The notes: generated from the letters alone by a model not told the origin. Counted from the stretch's first letter, positions 25,533 through 34,996 are shown. The stretch: DNA of 36,792 bases from Thermoplasmata archaeon (GCA_021817455.1 JAKAUW010000003.1:1-36792); one strand, 5' to 3'. Translations and numbers: made by a program.

Positions 25533-26534
25533 TCAGTGTTCCTTTACTTCCCTGGCAAGGATCATGACATCATTCACAACCGCGGCCGCTGTTTCCCTTG
25601 GTCCATCGTGCGCACTAGAAACCCTCAGGACGCCATTGTTGTCAGTCTTGATTTCATAGCCCAGTGCAGATTCTTCCAGGGATAGGAGAAAATCACCCTG
25701 ATCAAGTAGGCCAAAGCCGGTACTGATCTCAAGGGCCTCATTCTCTGATGTTATGGAAGTGAAAAGTCTGAGCCTGTCTCCCTTCGATGTTAGCTCCGTA
25801 AGGTCTACTTCAGGTATTCCTGAATACCTGATATCTTTCAGGCTGAACTCTCTGTCAAATAAGGCATTTGCAAGGATAACTGTCTTCCTAGCGCCATCAA
25901 GCCCTGAAGTGTCATCCGTGTAATCCGTTTCAGCAACGCCCATTTCCTGCGCTTTCCTGACCGCTTCCTCAAAGGATGTCCCGGAGTGCATCATCTTGAG
26001 CACATAATTGGCTGTAAGACTCACTATACCCCTGAATTTGACAACCCTAGACGGGCCACAGCTGTACTTGGCAAAATTGAACAAAGGCACGCCACCTGCA
26101 ACTGTCGCTTCGAAAAGGACTTTGATACCCCTGTTCCTTGCATAGGGGACTATCTCTGCCCAGTGCAGGGCTAAAGGGGATTTGTTGGCTGTCACAATGT
26201 TGATTCCTCTGTCTATGGCTGCACGGAAGATCTCCAATTCCCTGTTGCCATCCTTGGAGGCGGAGGAAACGTCTATTAGGGCATCAATTCCTGAATCAAG
26301 TACCTGTTCAATTGTGACTGGCTCTCCAAGGCTCCTGATGTTTTGCGCACGCTTGGCAAGCAGTATGTTTGCGTAGGTTCGCCCCTGATCAACTTTCACA
26401 ATGCCTGAGGAGTCTGCAACGAAGGCAACTTCTATGTCACTTCCGCAGGACTCCCTAATATGCCCACCGCTGTCAGAAAGGATCCTGATAAAATTCTGGC
26501 CCACGTTGCCCAGGCCAAGGATTGCAACCTTCAT
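25533..26534 (-). CDS. hom: Homoserine dehydrogenase
   Basis: 333 residues from the ATG at 26534 (an ATG at 26549 would add five). It reduces aspartate semialdehyde to homoserine on the path to threonine and methionine. The N-terminal GLGNVG loop binds NAD(P), followed by the conserved TANKSPLALHW and a central EATVAGGVPL. The C-terminal DDTSGLDGARK is also typical. The 5' end lies within or against the gyrA stop, so it is cotranscribed and perhaps coupled with gyrase. Confidence 0.92.
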   Translation of the reverse strand: MKVAILGLGNVGQNFIRILSDSGGHIRESCGSDIEVAFVADSSGIVKVDQGRTYANILLAKRAQNIRSLGEPVTIEQVLDSGIDALIDVSSASKDGNRELEIFRAAIDRGINIVTANKSPLALHWAEIVPYARNRGIKVLFEATVAGGVPLFNFAKYSCGPSRVVKFRGIVSLTANYVLKMMHSGTSFEEAVRKAQEMGVAETDYTDDTSGLDGARKTVILANALFDREFSLKDIRYSGIPEVDLTELTSKGDRLRLFTSITSENEALEISTGFGLLDQGDFLLSLEESALGYEIKTDNNGVLRVSSAHDGPRETAAAVVNDVMILAREVKEH

Positions 26535-26538
26535 AGTT

Positions 26539-28935
26539 TCACTGGTCATCAGAACCTTCGACTCTTGAGACTTCGAGGACCCAGTCACCCTCACCAACAT
26601 CAATAAGCTTTACACCAGAAGTTACCCTGGACTGGCTCTTGATGCCACTGACTTTTAGCCTGATGGTCTTCTCGTTCTTCGTCACTACCATGATGTCGTC
26701 ATCTCTTCCCACTGGTATGGCTTTTACAAGCCTTCCGGTTCTTTCACTCTTCTTGAACACCAGTATCCCTGAAGATCCCCTGTGGTGAACGGAGAATTCT
26801 GCCAGCGGAGTCCTTTTTCCAATCCCAAACTCTGAAATGGTCAGGATTTCCTGGTCGTCCTCAGCTATGAATCCAGTGATCACATAGTCACCGTCTTTAA
26901 GGCGCATCGCCCTTACTCCCCTGGATGACCGGCCGGTTCCCCTGACCTCTGAGAGCTTGAAGACGGCACCCTTGCCCTGGTTTGAAATGACCACAACGTT
27001 TTTCCCGCCAGTTGTTGATTCAACTGCAACAACTTCGTCATCTTCCGCAAGTGTGATGATCTTAAGGCCAGATGCCCTCATAATGAAGAGATTTGTTGCC
27101 AGGGTTTTCTTTATGAAACCATTCCTGGTCATTATCACAAGATCGGATTTCTTGTCCTCTGGGGATTTCATTATCTGCTTGACGGTCTCCCCGTCTGCCA
27201 AAGGCAGATAGGTGGAAGCTGTCACGCCCACAGATTTCCTGTTCTTCTTTTCAATTTCGTAGGCCTTTGATTTCAGAACCCTTCCGGTGTTTGTGAAGAA
27301 GAAAATGTCATCGTGGGAACTGCAAGAGACAATGCTCTTGATGCTGTCCTCCCGTCTTGTGGATGTTATGATGCCTTTCCCACCACGGCGCTGCGCCCTG
27401 TATTCTTCCAGGGAAACTCTCTTAAGAAGATTGCCTTCACTCAGGATCAGGACGTCGTCCTCCCTTGGGATGAGATCTTCAATTGATCTGCCTTTCACCT
27501 GCTTGTAAGTGATCTTGGTCCTTCTCTTGTCACCGTATTTCTTGGAAAGGTCAAGCATTTCCTGCTTTATTATTCCCTTCCTCTTGCCCTCATTTGAAAG
27601 AAGATCTTCAAGTGATGCAATCTTTGCGCGAACCTCCGTGAGCTCTTCCAGAACTTTGGAAACTTCCAGAGTAGTAAGCTTCTGCAGCCTCAGGTCAAGT
27701 ATAGCGTTAGTCTGTATTTCATCTATGCCCAGCGCTTTCATCAGTTTTGCCCTTGCATCAGGGACATCCTTGGCCTTCCTGATGATCTCTATTACATGGT
27801 CTATGTCCTCGAGGGCCCTTGCAAGCCCCAGGAGTATGTGTTCCCTTTCCCTGAGTTTCTTGAGTTCAAATTCCGACCTTTTGACTATGACTTCAAGCCT
27901 GTGGTCTATGAAAGTCTGGACCATTCCCTTCAGGTTAAGGGTCCTGGGCTGGTTGTTTACCAGTACCAAGTTTATGATACCGAAAGATGATTCAAGTTCA
28001 GTGTGCTCATAAAGCTGGTTAAGTATGAGGCCCTTCATGTCCTCATCCCTGACCTTTATTACTATGCGCATGCCTGTCCTGTCGCTTTCATCCCTGATGT
28101 CGGTTATACCCTTGAGAACTTCATTCTTAACGTGCTCTGCAACATTCTGGATGAAAACAGCTTTATTGACATTGTATGGCAGGCTCTTGATTATGATGTG
28201 CTTGGGGTCTTTCATATCCACTTCTCCCTGGGATACGACCTTGCCCCTCCCCTTGGTGTAAGCGTCTACCAGCTCAGGGGTGTAGAATGATATCCCTCCC
28301 CCGGGAAAATCCGGCCCCTTTACGAACTTAAGGAGGTCCTGGACCTCGTATTCAGGGTTGTCAAGGGCATAGGTAATTGCATTGCATATTTCGTTAAGGT
28401 TGTGCGGAGGCATGTTGGTCGCCATTCCAACTGCGATGCCTGAACTACCGTTAATAAGAAGGTTTGGTACTTTTGTGGGGAAGTATTCCGGTTCTTCTAG
28501 GGATCCATCAAAGTTTAGCATGAATGGTACAGTATTCTTGTCAATGTCCTCCAGCATTTCCTCTGAAAGCCTTGCCATTCTTGCCTCAGTATACCTCATG
28601 GCTCCCGGCGAATCACCATCAATTGAACCGAAGTTTCCCTGCCCATCTATCAAGGGATACCTGAATGAAAAGTCCTGGGCCATCCTTGCAAGAGCATCAT
28701 AAATTGCAGTGTCTCCATGTGGATGATATTTACCCATTGCTTCTCCAACTATTCTGGCCGACTTCTTGTACGGCTTGTCATGAGTGAAACCAAGCTCACT
28801 CATGGCAAATAGAATTTTCCTTTGAACGGGTTTCAGGCCATCCCGCACTTCAGGGAGAGCCCGTGATACAATAACGCTCATGGCGTATTCTAAATAAGAT
28901 TGTTTGATCTCGTTTTCAATAGGTCGTTTTTCCAT
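26539..28935 (-). CDS. gyrA: DNA gyrase subunit A (bacterial type)
   Basis: 798 residues. The winged-helix/tower part carries the DNA-cleaving Tyr in AMRYTE (Tyr about 115), and the quinolone-determining loop [10 protein letters not shown] (about 71-80) has Thr and Asp at the sites where Ser and Asp occur in sensitive bacteria. The C-terminal beta-pinwheel has a GyrA box QRRGGKG (about 515-521), needed for negative supercoiling. It starts 9 nt after gyrB with a GAGGT site overlapping the gyrB stop. Bacterial-type gyrase is established as acquired in Thermoplasmata and some other Euryarchaeota. Confidence 0.97.
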   Translation of the reverse strand: MEKRPIENEIKQSYLEYAMSVIVSRALPEVRDGLKPVQRKILFAMSELGFTHDKPYKKSARIVGEAMGKYHPHGDTAIYDALARMAQDFSFRYPLIDGQGNFGSIDGDSPGAMRYTEARMARLSEEMLEDIDKNTVPFMLNFDGSLEEPEYFPTKVPNLLINGSSGIAVGMATNMPPHNLNEICNAITYALDNPEYEVQDLLKFVKGPDFPGGGISFYTPELVDAYTKGRGKVVSQGEVDMKDPKHIIIKSLPYNVNKAVFIQNVAEHVKNEVLKGITDIRDESDRTGMRIVIKVRDEDMKGLILNQLYEHTELESSFGIINLVLVNNQPRTLNLKGMVQTFIDHRLEVIVKRSEFELKKLREREHILLGLARALEDIDHVIEIIRKAKDVPDARAKLMKALGIDEIQTNAILDLRLQKLTTLEVSKVLEELTEVRAKIASLEDLLSNEGKRKGIIKQEMLDLSKKYGDKRRTKITYKQVKGRSIEDLIPREDDVLILSEGNLLKRVSLEEYRAQRRGGKGIITSTRREDSIKSIVSCSSHDDIFFFTNTGRVLKSKAYEIEKKNRKSVGVTASTYLPLADGETVKQIMKSPEDKKSDLVIMTRNGFIKKTLATNLFIMRASGLKIITLAEDDEVVAVESTTGGKNVVVISNQGKGAVFKLSEVRGTGRSSRGVRAMRLKDGDYVITGFIAEDDQEILTISEFGIGKRTPLAEFSVHHRGSSGILVFKKSERTGRLVKAIPVGRDDDIMVVTKNEKTIRLKVSGIKSQSRVTSGVKLIDVGEGDWVLEVSRVEGSDDQ

Positions 28936-28944
28936 TTTTTAACC

Positions 28945-30885
28945 TCACAGGTCTATATTGGTGACATACCTAGCATTCTCTTCAATGAATTTCCTTCTCG
29001 GCTCTACCTTGTCACCCATAAGTATGGAGAAGAGCCTGTCTGCATAAGCACCATCCTCGATTGAAACTTCCACCAGCTTTCTAGTTTCAGGGTTCATAGT
29101 GGTGTCCCACAACTGCTCGGGGTTCATTTCTCCTAGACCCTTGAACCTCTGGGTAATTGCATTCGCCCCCATTTTTGAGGCAACTTTATCCTTGTCTTTC
29201 TCAGAGTAGACATACTCCACTTTTTCCCCTTTCTGGATCCTGTAAAGCGGCGGTTGTGCGAAGAATATCTTCCCGTTTGTAATTAGTTCCCTGGAGAATC
29301 TGTAAAAGAATGTTAGCAGAAGTGTTCGGATATGTGCGCCATCCACATCAGCATCTGTCATGATTATTATTTTCCCGTATCTCAGCTTTGAAAGGTCAAG
29401 GTCTTCCTTAATGCTCGTGCCCATTGCTGTGATTAGATCCCGTATTATTGCATTCTCAAGTGTCTTGACATCAGTGGCTTTTTCCACATTGAGTATCTTT
29501 CCCCTCAGGGGCAGGATAGCCTGGAATTCCCTGTTCCTGGCCTGCTTTGCAGTGCCTCCTGCAGAGTTGCCCTCCACAATGTAAAGCTCCGTTCTGGTGC
29601 TGTCGTTGGAAGAGCAGTCCGCAAGCTTTCCAGGAAGGCCTCCGCCTTCAAGGGCTGACTTTCTCCTCACAAGGTCCCGGGCCTTTCTCGAGGCTTCTCT
29701 CGCAGCGGCAGCTGCAAGTGCCCTCTTGACAATCAAATCGGCAATGTTTGGATAGGACTCGAAGTACTCCCTAAGATATGATTCTGTAACGGATTGAACC
29801 ATTCCCCTGGCTTCACTGTTTCCTAGCTTTGACTTTGTCTGTCCCTCAAATTGCGGCTCAGCAATCTTGATGTGAAGAACAGCAACAATGCCTTCCCTTA
29901 CATCGTCACCTGTGATGGCCTCAACACCCTTAATCATGTTCTTGTTCTTGGCATAGTCCTGAATAGCCCTTGAGAGACCTGCCCTGAATCCAGCAACATG
30001 TGTTCCACCTTCTATTGTGTTGATGTTATTGACAAAACTTTCAATGCTCTCAGAAACTCCGGTATTATACTGGAAAGCAAACTCCACGATGCCGTTTTCA
30101 AGCTCCACCTTGTTGGAAATCGGATCCTTGTGCACGGAATTATATCCTTCACCTAGGTACTCCACAAATGCGGAAAGGCCACCCTCGAAATGCAAGGTCT
30201 CCTTCTGCTCTGTCCTCTGGTCCTCTATAGTTATGATGATTCCGGGATTCAGGAATGCAAGGTCTCTAATCCTCTCAAGGATGGTGGAAAATGAGAATTC
30301 CACAGTTTCGAAAATTTCAGGATCCGGGTAAAACCATATAATTGTCCCATGGGATTTTTCAAGCTGGATTGAGACATTTTTCATGTCTTCAGGCGGGTTC
30401 TTTGCGAACTCAGAAGTCTTCATGGATTCAAGCTTGGTTACAGGCACACCCTGCCTGAATGTCTCGAAGTACACTTCGTTTCCTTTCTTGACTATTGCAG
30501 TGAGTCTGGAGGAAAGGGCATTTACAACATGTACACCCACTCCGTGAAGACCTCCGGTGATCTTGTAGACTTTTTTGTCAAATTTAGCACCGCTGTGCAG
30601 TTCTGTAAGGACTATCTCAAGGCCAGGCCTGTTATACTTGGGGTGCAGGTCAACAGGGATCCCTCTTCCGTCATCCTCAATGCTGATTGACGTGTCTTTG
30701 TATATGGTTATATAAATGCCCTTGGCAACGCCAGCGTTAGCTTCGTCGACGCTGTTGTCGACTACTTCATAGACGAGGTGGTGAAGGCCACGCTCATCAG
30801 TTGAGCCAATATACATTCCGGGAACTTTTCTTACAGCTTTCAGTCCTTCTAGAATCTGTATCTGAGATGAATCATAATTTTCCAT
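28945..30885 (-). CDS. gyrB: DNA gyrase subunit B (bacterial type)
   Basis: 646 residues from the ATG at 30885; a TTG 18 nt upstream is a less likely start. The GHKL ATPase shows VVDNSVDEA, DDGRGIPVD and GGLHGVGVHVV; the TOPRIM part shows YIVEGNSAGG and TDADVDGAH, and the sequence RGKILNVEKA is kept. With GyrA it uses ATP to introduce negative supercoils. Two TATA-like stretches lie upstream on the minus strand (30911-30920 and 30941-30951); which is used cannot be decided from sequence alone. Confidence 0.97.
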   Translation of the reverse strand: MENYDSSQIQILEGLKAVRKVPGMYIGSTDERGLHHLVYEVVDNSVDEANAGVAKGIYITIYKDTSISIEDDGRGIPVDLHPKYNRPGLEIVLTELHSGAKFDKKVYKITGGLHGVGVHVVNALSSRLTAIVKKGNEVYFETFRQGVPVTKLESMKTSEFAKNPPEDMKNVSIQLEKSHGTIIWFYPDPEIFETVEFSFSTILERIRDLAFLNPGIIITIEDQRTEQKETLHFEGGLSAFVEYLGEGYNSVHKDPISNKVELENGIVEFAFQYNTGVSESIESFVNNINTIEGGTHVAGFRAGLSRAIQDYAKNKNMIKGVEAITGDDVREGIVAVLHIKIAEPQFEGQTKSKLGNSEARGMVQSVTESYLREYFESYPNIADLIVKRALAAAAAREASRKARDLVRRKSALEGGGLPGKLADCSSNDSTRTELYIVEGNSAGGTAKQARNREFQAILPLRGKILNVEKATDVKTLENAIIRDLITAMGTSIKEDLDLSKLRYGKIIIMTDADVDGAHIRTLLLTFFYRFSRELITNGKIFFAQPPLYRIQKGEKVEYVYSEKDKDKVASKMGANAITQRFKGLGEMNPEQLWDTTMNPETRKLVEVSIEDGAYADRLFSILMGDKVEPRRKFIEENARYVTNIDL

Positions 30886-30976
30886 TGAATTTACCACTTC
30901 CAAAATTAAATCTATATTTTCTCTCCTTCACTATCCCATGTTGTATAAAAATTTATTTGAGTTTGGGAATGAGAGC

Positions 30977-31225
30977 TTATTCTTTCGGCTTCCTAACATA
31001 TATCTCTACGTCTGGCCCGGACTCCTTAACTTCAACCAACGATAATTTCGTGGTTCTAGCCAGGCCCTCATAGGTGCCCTTGGAGTAGGGGAACTTTTCT
31101 TTGAGAACCAGGATTTCTGCGTCCTGTCCTGGGTCCAGCTGGATGTTAAGCCCCTTCATGACACTCTTGAGGTAATTGAACGGGTCCCCGCCGCATGAAA
31201 TGTTCCTGTGATCCTCTTTAATCAT
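30977..31225 (-). CDS. TusA/SirA-like small protein
   Basis: 82 residues. A Cys at about 11 is followed by a helix (NYLKSVMKGLN), then the strand DAEILVL, a second helical part and a final ESGPDVEIYVRKP strand. The order matches the TusA sulfur-carrier fold, but the usual CPxP reads CGGDP, so the Cys is kept and the first Pro lost. A sulfur-transfer role would need that Cys; the call is by fold pattern only. It lies upstream of gyrB on the same strand. Confidence 0.55.
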   Translation of the reverse strand: MIKEDHRNISCGGDPFNYLKSVMKGLNIQLDPGQDAEILVLKEKFPYSKGTYEGLARTTKLSLVEVKESGPDVEIYVRKPKE

Positions 31226-31272
31226 TGCTTAACTTTATTGCAGAATGGCTTAAAGCCATGATCGTTCACCAT

Positions 31273-31623
31273 TTAGAACTTGATCAGGAGGTACTTTGCA
31301 AGGAGTTCCTCTATCTCACTTTCAATGTCACTGGAGAGGCTCTGGCCACTCAATCTTATTGCACCCCTGTTGCCGCTGATTGCCACTGAATTAGAATGCA
31401 CCGCCATAAATGTCTCATAGCTTTCATAATTGATTCTTGCTTCTTCGGAAGAAAGCCTTGATAATTCCCATTTAAGAGACGCATGGATAGAGGCAACCTT
31501 AAGCAGGCCATCTATTGCAACTTCATAAAGAGAGAAATTATCCCTTATTTCCTTTATTTCTTCAGGAGACAGGTTGAGGTGTCTGCACAGCTCAGCCACT
31601 ATCTCGCTAATCTCCAGTTTCAT
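31273..31623 (-). CDS. Helical protein of unknown function
   Basis: 116 residues, acidic and mostly helical, with a short beta part (SVAISGNRGAIRLSG, about 79-93). I recognise no family. Its ATG at 31623 lies inside the end of the upstream coiled-coil frame, overlapping by 17 nt, so the two are translationally coupled. Confidence 0.65.
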   Translation of the reverse strand: MKLEISEIVAELCRHLNLSPEEIKEIRDNFSLYEVAIDGLLKVASIHASLKWELSRLSSEEARINYESYETFMAVHSNSVAISGNRGAIRLSGQSLSSDIESEIEELLAKYLLIKF

Positions 31624-31830
31624 TTTCCCTCAGAAGAGTAAGTATTTCTTGTGAACGCAACAGATCGCTTTTCATTTCCTTGAGGCGCATTTCCATGTCT
31701 AGAACTTTCAGGCGCTTCTCCTCCACCTGCTCCTGTATGTTTTCGCCTCTTATCTGGAAGAGTCTCTTCTCCTTTTCAAGCTTTCTCAGAAGCTCATTTG
31801 CCAGGATTCCACCCCCCTAACCATATGCAT
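31607..31830 (-). pseudogene. Coiled-coil protein gene with an apparent frameshift at a G6 run
   Basis: The minus strand has an open frame coding for a charged coiled coil (about 65 residues, for example ELLRKLEKEKRLFQIRGENI and later EEKRLKVLDMEMRLKEMK) that ends at 31607. It has no ATG, GTG or TTG near its start. ATGs at 31830 and 31824 lie in another frame, preceded by an AGGT-like ribosome site, and would join the coiled-coil frame if the six-G run (31812-31817) were read as seven or with a -1 shift. Possible explanations are a base-call or assembly error, a real mutation, slippage, or initiation at the CTG at 31804 after a GGTG. Confidence 0.5.
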
Positions 31831-31858
31831 CTGAATGTCTACCTGCGAAACTCAACAT

Positions 31859-31869
31859 CTTTTTAAATG
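31859..31869. promoter_or_regulatory. Shared TATA-like element, DUF1059 gene and coiled-coil gene
   Basis: CTTTTTAAATG lies about 24 nt before the ATG at 31888 on the plus strand. Read on the minus strand (CATTTAAAAAG) it could start the coiled-coil transcript near 31838, just before the ATG at 31830. It is the second single-element divergent gap in this window. Confidence 0.45.
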
Positions 31870-31887
31870 CATGTGAGATACATTACC

Positions 31888-32076
31888 ATGCCAAGATACT
31901 ATTTCAAGTGTTCTGATGCTGGTTATAATTGCAGCTACGAGGTGGATGGTGCAACAGCTGAAGAACTGGAACCGAAGATTAAGATTCATGCCAGATATGC
32001 ACACAACCTTTTTGAGGTCCCTGTAGAAAAGATGAATGCGTTCAAGGCTGCCATTAAAGAAAAGGAAACAAGTTAA
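31888..32076 (+). CDS. DUF1059 protein
   Basis: 62 residues from the ATG at 31888; an in-frame ATG at 31867 lies within the promoter. The opening MPRYYFKCSDAGYNCSYEV with its two Cys, the central TAEELEPKIKIHARYAH and the final helix are the DUF1059 pattern. The Cys and His residues may bind metal. The function is unknown. It is 8 nt upstream of the Nog1-type gene and probably in the same operon. Confidence 0.88.
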   Translation: MPRYYFKCSDAGYNCSYEVDGATAEELEPKIKIHARYAHNLFEVPVEKMNAFKAAIKEKETS

Positions 32077-32084
32077 GAAACCGA

Positions 32085-33041
32085 ATGTTTACTAGAATAC
32101 CAACCGTGCTTAGGAGCCAGGAACTCATAGACAAATCCTTCCTCAAGGCTTCAAAGATCACTGAACCGTACCATCCCAAAATTGAAGACAAGATCAGGAA
32201 GGAGATCATGGACAGGATTTCCACCATAGAGTCCATTACATGTTCACATCTGTTAAAGCTTGTCAAACGTTTTCCCACTATTGAAAAGCTCCATCCTTTT
32301 TACGAGGACATGATTGACCTTATGTTTGATGTTGACCAGTACAAGGTCAGCCTCAGTAAAGCCCAGTGGGCATCTGAGAGAATCGAGGTACTGAGTACAG
32401 AGCTAATAGGGCAGCTAAAGAAGGCAAAGACCATAGAAAAGCTCAACCAGATAATGAAAGCGTATTACGGGAGATACTCGTCCATAATAAAAAGCATCGA
32501 CAAGGACCTTCAGTTCCTTTCCAAATGCAGGGACTGGATGCGCATTATCCCGGACATTAATGCGGATATGCCGACCTTCATCATTGCCGGAATGCCCAAC
32601 GTTGGCAAAAGTTCACTGCTTTCAAAATTAACAGGGAATGAGCCAAAGGTTGCAATTTACCCATTCACGACACAAACTATCTCTATTGGCTATATGCAGC
32701 TGAATAACCAGAAAATCCAGATAATTGATACCCCTGGGATACTGGACAGGCCCATGGAGGAGAGAAATGAAATGGAGCTGAAATCAATACTCTCCCTGAG
32801 GGACATCAGGGGTGTAATCATTTTCCTCATTGATCCCACTGGGCACTCATCTTATACAATGGAACAGCAGGAGAATCTCTTCAATGAGGTAAAACAGAGA
32901 TTCGTATCCCCCATAATAAGGGTACAGACCAAAGCAGATTTGTCTGCAGAGAGGATTGAAAAGATAGCAATCTCTACTGAAACCCTCCAGGGTTTTGACG
33001 AACTGAAGGAAGTAATGTCTTCGATGATTGGTATGAGGTGA
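32085..33041 (+). CDS. Nog1-type GTPase (large-subunit ribosome assembly)
   Basis: 318 residues: an N-terminal helical bundle (about 1-160), then a G domain. G1 is GMPNVGKSS (about 169-177), G2 has TTQT (about 195-198), G3 is DTPG (about 215-218), and G4 reads TKAD (about 282-285) where most have NKxD. The order and the helical domain match Nog1/NogB-like proteins that act in 60S or 50S maturation. The C-terminal extension of eukaryotic Nog1 is absent, as usual in archaea. Its stop sits close to the GluRS start with a GAGGTGA in the overlap. Confidence 0.92.
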   Translation: MFTRIPTVLRSQELIDKSFLKASKITEPYHPKIEDKIRKEIMDRISTIESITCSHLLKLVKRFPTIEKLHPFYEDMIDLMFDVDQYKVSLSKAQWASERIEVLSTELIGQLKKAKTIEKLNQIMKAYYGRYSSIIKSIDKDLQFLSKCRDWMRIIPDINADMPTFIIAGMPNVGKSSLLSKLTGNEPKVAIYPFTTQTISIGYMQLNNQKIQIIDTPGILDRPMEERNEMELKSILSLRDIRGVIIFLIDPTGHSSYTMEQQENLFNEVKQRFVSPIIRVQTKADLSAERIEKIAISTETLQGFDELKEVMSSMIGMR

Positions 33042-33052
33042 AGGGATTGCCA

Positions 33053-34702
33053 ATGGAAGAATACATCCGCAAAATAGCAATTAAGAATGCTTTTGAGCAT
33101 AAGGGCAAAGCAGAGCCAGGAGCCATAATGAGCAAGGTCCTTGGCCAATTCCCTGAATACAGGGCGAAGGCAAAGGAAATTTTTCCCATTGTCAACAAGA
33201 TTGTAAATGAAGTCAATTCTATGGACGCTCAGGCAATTTCCAGTCTAGTGGAGAAAAATTATCCTGAGTTCCTGAACAGGGAAAAGAAGGTCCAGGAACA
33301 CAGGCTGCCCGACCTCAGAAATGTGAAAGGTAAGGTCGTTATGAGGATGGCCCCTTCGCCTTCCGGCCCCCTTCATATTGGACATTCCAGGCTTGGTATC
33401 CTCAATGACGAGTACGTACGGCGATATGGCGGGGAGCTAATTCTGAGAATAGAAGACACCAATCCTTCAAACATTGACCCGAACGCTTATGAGCAAATTC
33501 CCAAGGACCTTGAATGGCTTGGGGTGAATTCGACCCAGGTAGTCATCCAGTCTGACAGGATGGAACTCTACTACCGGGAAGCAAGACGGTTGCTGGAACA
33601 GGGGAATGCGTACCTGTGCACCTGCAATACAGAGGAGTACAAGGAAAAACTTGCAAAATCTGTCGCCTGCCCGCACAGGTCAGTCTCTCCACATGAAAAC
33701 CTGGAACTTTTCGAAAGAGTGCTAATGGGCGAGTTTGCACCCGGGGAAATAGTTTTGATCATAAAGACCCAGCTTGACCATCCAAATCCATCTGTAAGGG
33801 ACTGGATTGCCTTCAGGATTTCTGAGGCAAACCATCCAAGGCATGGCCACAAGTACAGGTTCTACCCCATGATGAATTTCAGCGTAGCGGTAGATGACCA
33901 TTTGCTTGGCCTTACCCATGTCATAAGGGGGAAGGACCATATCAACAACACGGAGAGGCAGAAATTCATATTCAACTATAACAACTGGACTCTTCCAGAA
34001 TACTACCACTACGGGCTGGTCGACTTCCCTCAGGTGGTGCTTAAGACCTCCATTATAAAGAAAGGAATAGCAGATGGCACTTACACAGGGTGGGATGACG
34101 TAAGGCTTGGTTCCCTTCTTGCATTCAGGAAGAGAGGTTTTTCACCGGAAACCTTCAGGAGGTACTGGATAGAATCAGGGATGAGGGAAATTGACTCAGA
34201 ATTTTCTATTGAAATTTTCAATGCGATGAACAAGGAGTTCATCGACCAAAGGACAAGGAGGCTTTTCTTCGTTCCAGATCCAGTCACCCTTGAAATAAGT
34301 GGTGCACCCCATCTCAAACCTGTTATACAGAACCATCCTTCAAACAGAGAACTGGGAAACAGATCATATAACCTGGGAAAGTCCCCCTCAGTTTCGATCC
34401 CTGGATCAGACTGGGCTTCAATAACTGATGGTGAGGAATTCCGGTTAAAGGATCTCTGCAATGTGAGAAAAACTGGAGAAGCCATTGCGTTTGTCAGCAC
34501 CGAACCAACAGGCAAGAGAGTCAAGATACTGCAGTGGTGCCCAATTGAAAGCCACAAGTTTACAGTAATGAAACCTGACGGGGATATTGATGTTGGCCTT
34601 ATGGAACCCCAAGGGGAGAAATTCCGGGGAGTTGCACAGCTGGAAAGATACGCCTATGTAAATGTACTTTCGGATGAAGAAGGATATTTCACCCACAAGT
34701 GA
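33053..34702 (+). CDS. gltX: Glutamyl-tRNA synthetase, archaeal type
   Basis: 549 residues from the ATG at 33053, with AAGGGA upstream; the in-frame GTG at 33038 would add five. It charges tRNA-Glu and, as no GlnRS is expected in archaea, probably tRNA-Gln too. The HIGH motif is HIGH (about 108-111) after APSPSGPL; the KMSKS loop reads LKTSIIKKG (about 330-338), a relaxed form. The anticodon-binding C-terminal part is beta-barrel-like, as in archaeal and GlnRS-type enzymes. It follows the Nog1-type gene directly. Confidence 0.94.
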   Translation: MEEYIRKIAIKNAFEHKGKAEPGAIMSKVLGQFPEYRAKAKEIFPIVNKIVNEVNSMDAQAISSLVEKNYPEFLNREKKVQEHRLPDLRNVKGKVVMRMAPSPSGPLHIGHSRLGILNDEYVRRYGGELILRIEDTNPSNIDPNAYEQIPKDLEWLGVNSTQVVIQSDRMELYYREARRLLEQGNAYLCTCNTEEYKEKLAKSVACPHRSVSPHENLELFERVLMGEFAPGEIVLIIKTQLDHPNPSVRDWIAFRISEANHPRHGHKYRFYPMMNFSVAVDDHLLGLTHVIRGKDHINNTERQKFIFNYNNWTLPEYYHYGLVDFPQVVLKTSIIKKGIADGTYTGWDDVRLGSLLAFRKRGFSPETFRRYWIESGMREIDSEFSIEIFNAMNKEFIDQRTRRLFFVPDPVTLEISGAPHLKPVIQNHPSNRELGNRSYNLGKSPSVSIPGSDWASITDGEEFRLKDLCNVRKTGEAIAFVSTEPTGKRVKILQWCPIESHKFTVMKPDGDIDVGLMEPQGEKFRGVAQLERYAYVNVLSDEEGYFTHK

Positions 34703-34704
34703 AG

Positions 34705-34956
34705 TTAAACCTGAGGAACCTTCAGGAAAGTTGGAAATTTTCTTAGAAGAATGATTTCGCCTATGGACTTTATCCACCTGAATGGAACGCATATGGCCGA
34801 GCCATTTTCCACTACCTGAGGGTTGGGTTGTGCAATATAGATACCGTAAATATCCTGTTGCTCCATATCAAAAATAACATCATTCACCTGTCCCAGCAGA
34901 ACGCCTTTGTCTGTGTAGACTGAAATACCATAAAGTTCAGTCACTTCCGTGAGCAT
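34705..34956 (-). CDS. PRC-barrel domain protein
   Basis: 83 residues. LYGISVYTDKGVLLGQVNDVIFD (about 8-30) is the characteristic PRC-barrel opening, and AICVPFRWIKSIGEIILLR closes the barrel. Archaeal single-domain PRC proteins have roles ranging from RNA-related to cell division (CdpB types); no specific role can be named. A TATA-like GCTTTATATTC (34978-34988) lies about 27 nt before the ATG, so it has its own leaderless promoter. It is convergent with GluRS, with a 2-nt gap. Confidence 0.85.
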   Translation of the reverse strand: MLTEVTELYGISVYTDKGVLLGQVNDVIFDMEQQDIYGIYIAQPNPQVVENGSAICVPFRWIKSIGEIILLRKFPTFLKVPQV

Positions 34957-34996
34957 GCTTCAATACAATCCTGATTTGAATATAAAGCCTTGCAGT

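Noticed and set aside
28003-28290. Plus-strand frames opposite gyrA
   Set aside because: They are shadows of a strongly conserved gene and have no ribosome site or promoter.
28945-30903. Replication origin near gyrB
   Set aside because: No repeated origin-recognition-box-like motifs and no orc1/cdc6 gene were seen; gyrase position is not an origin marker in archaea.
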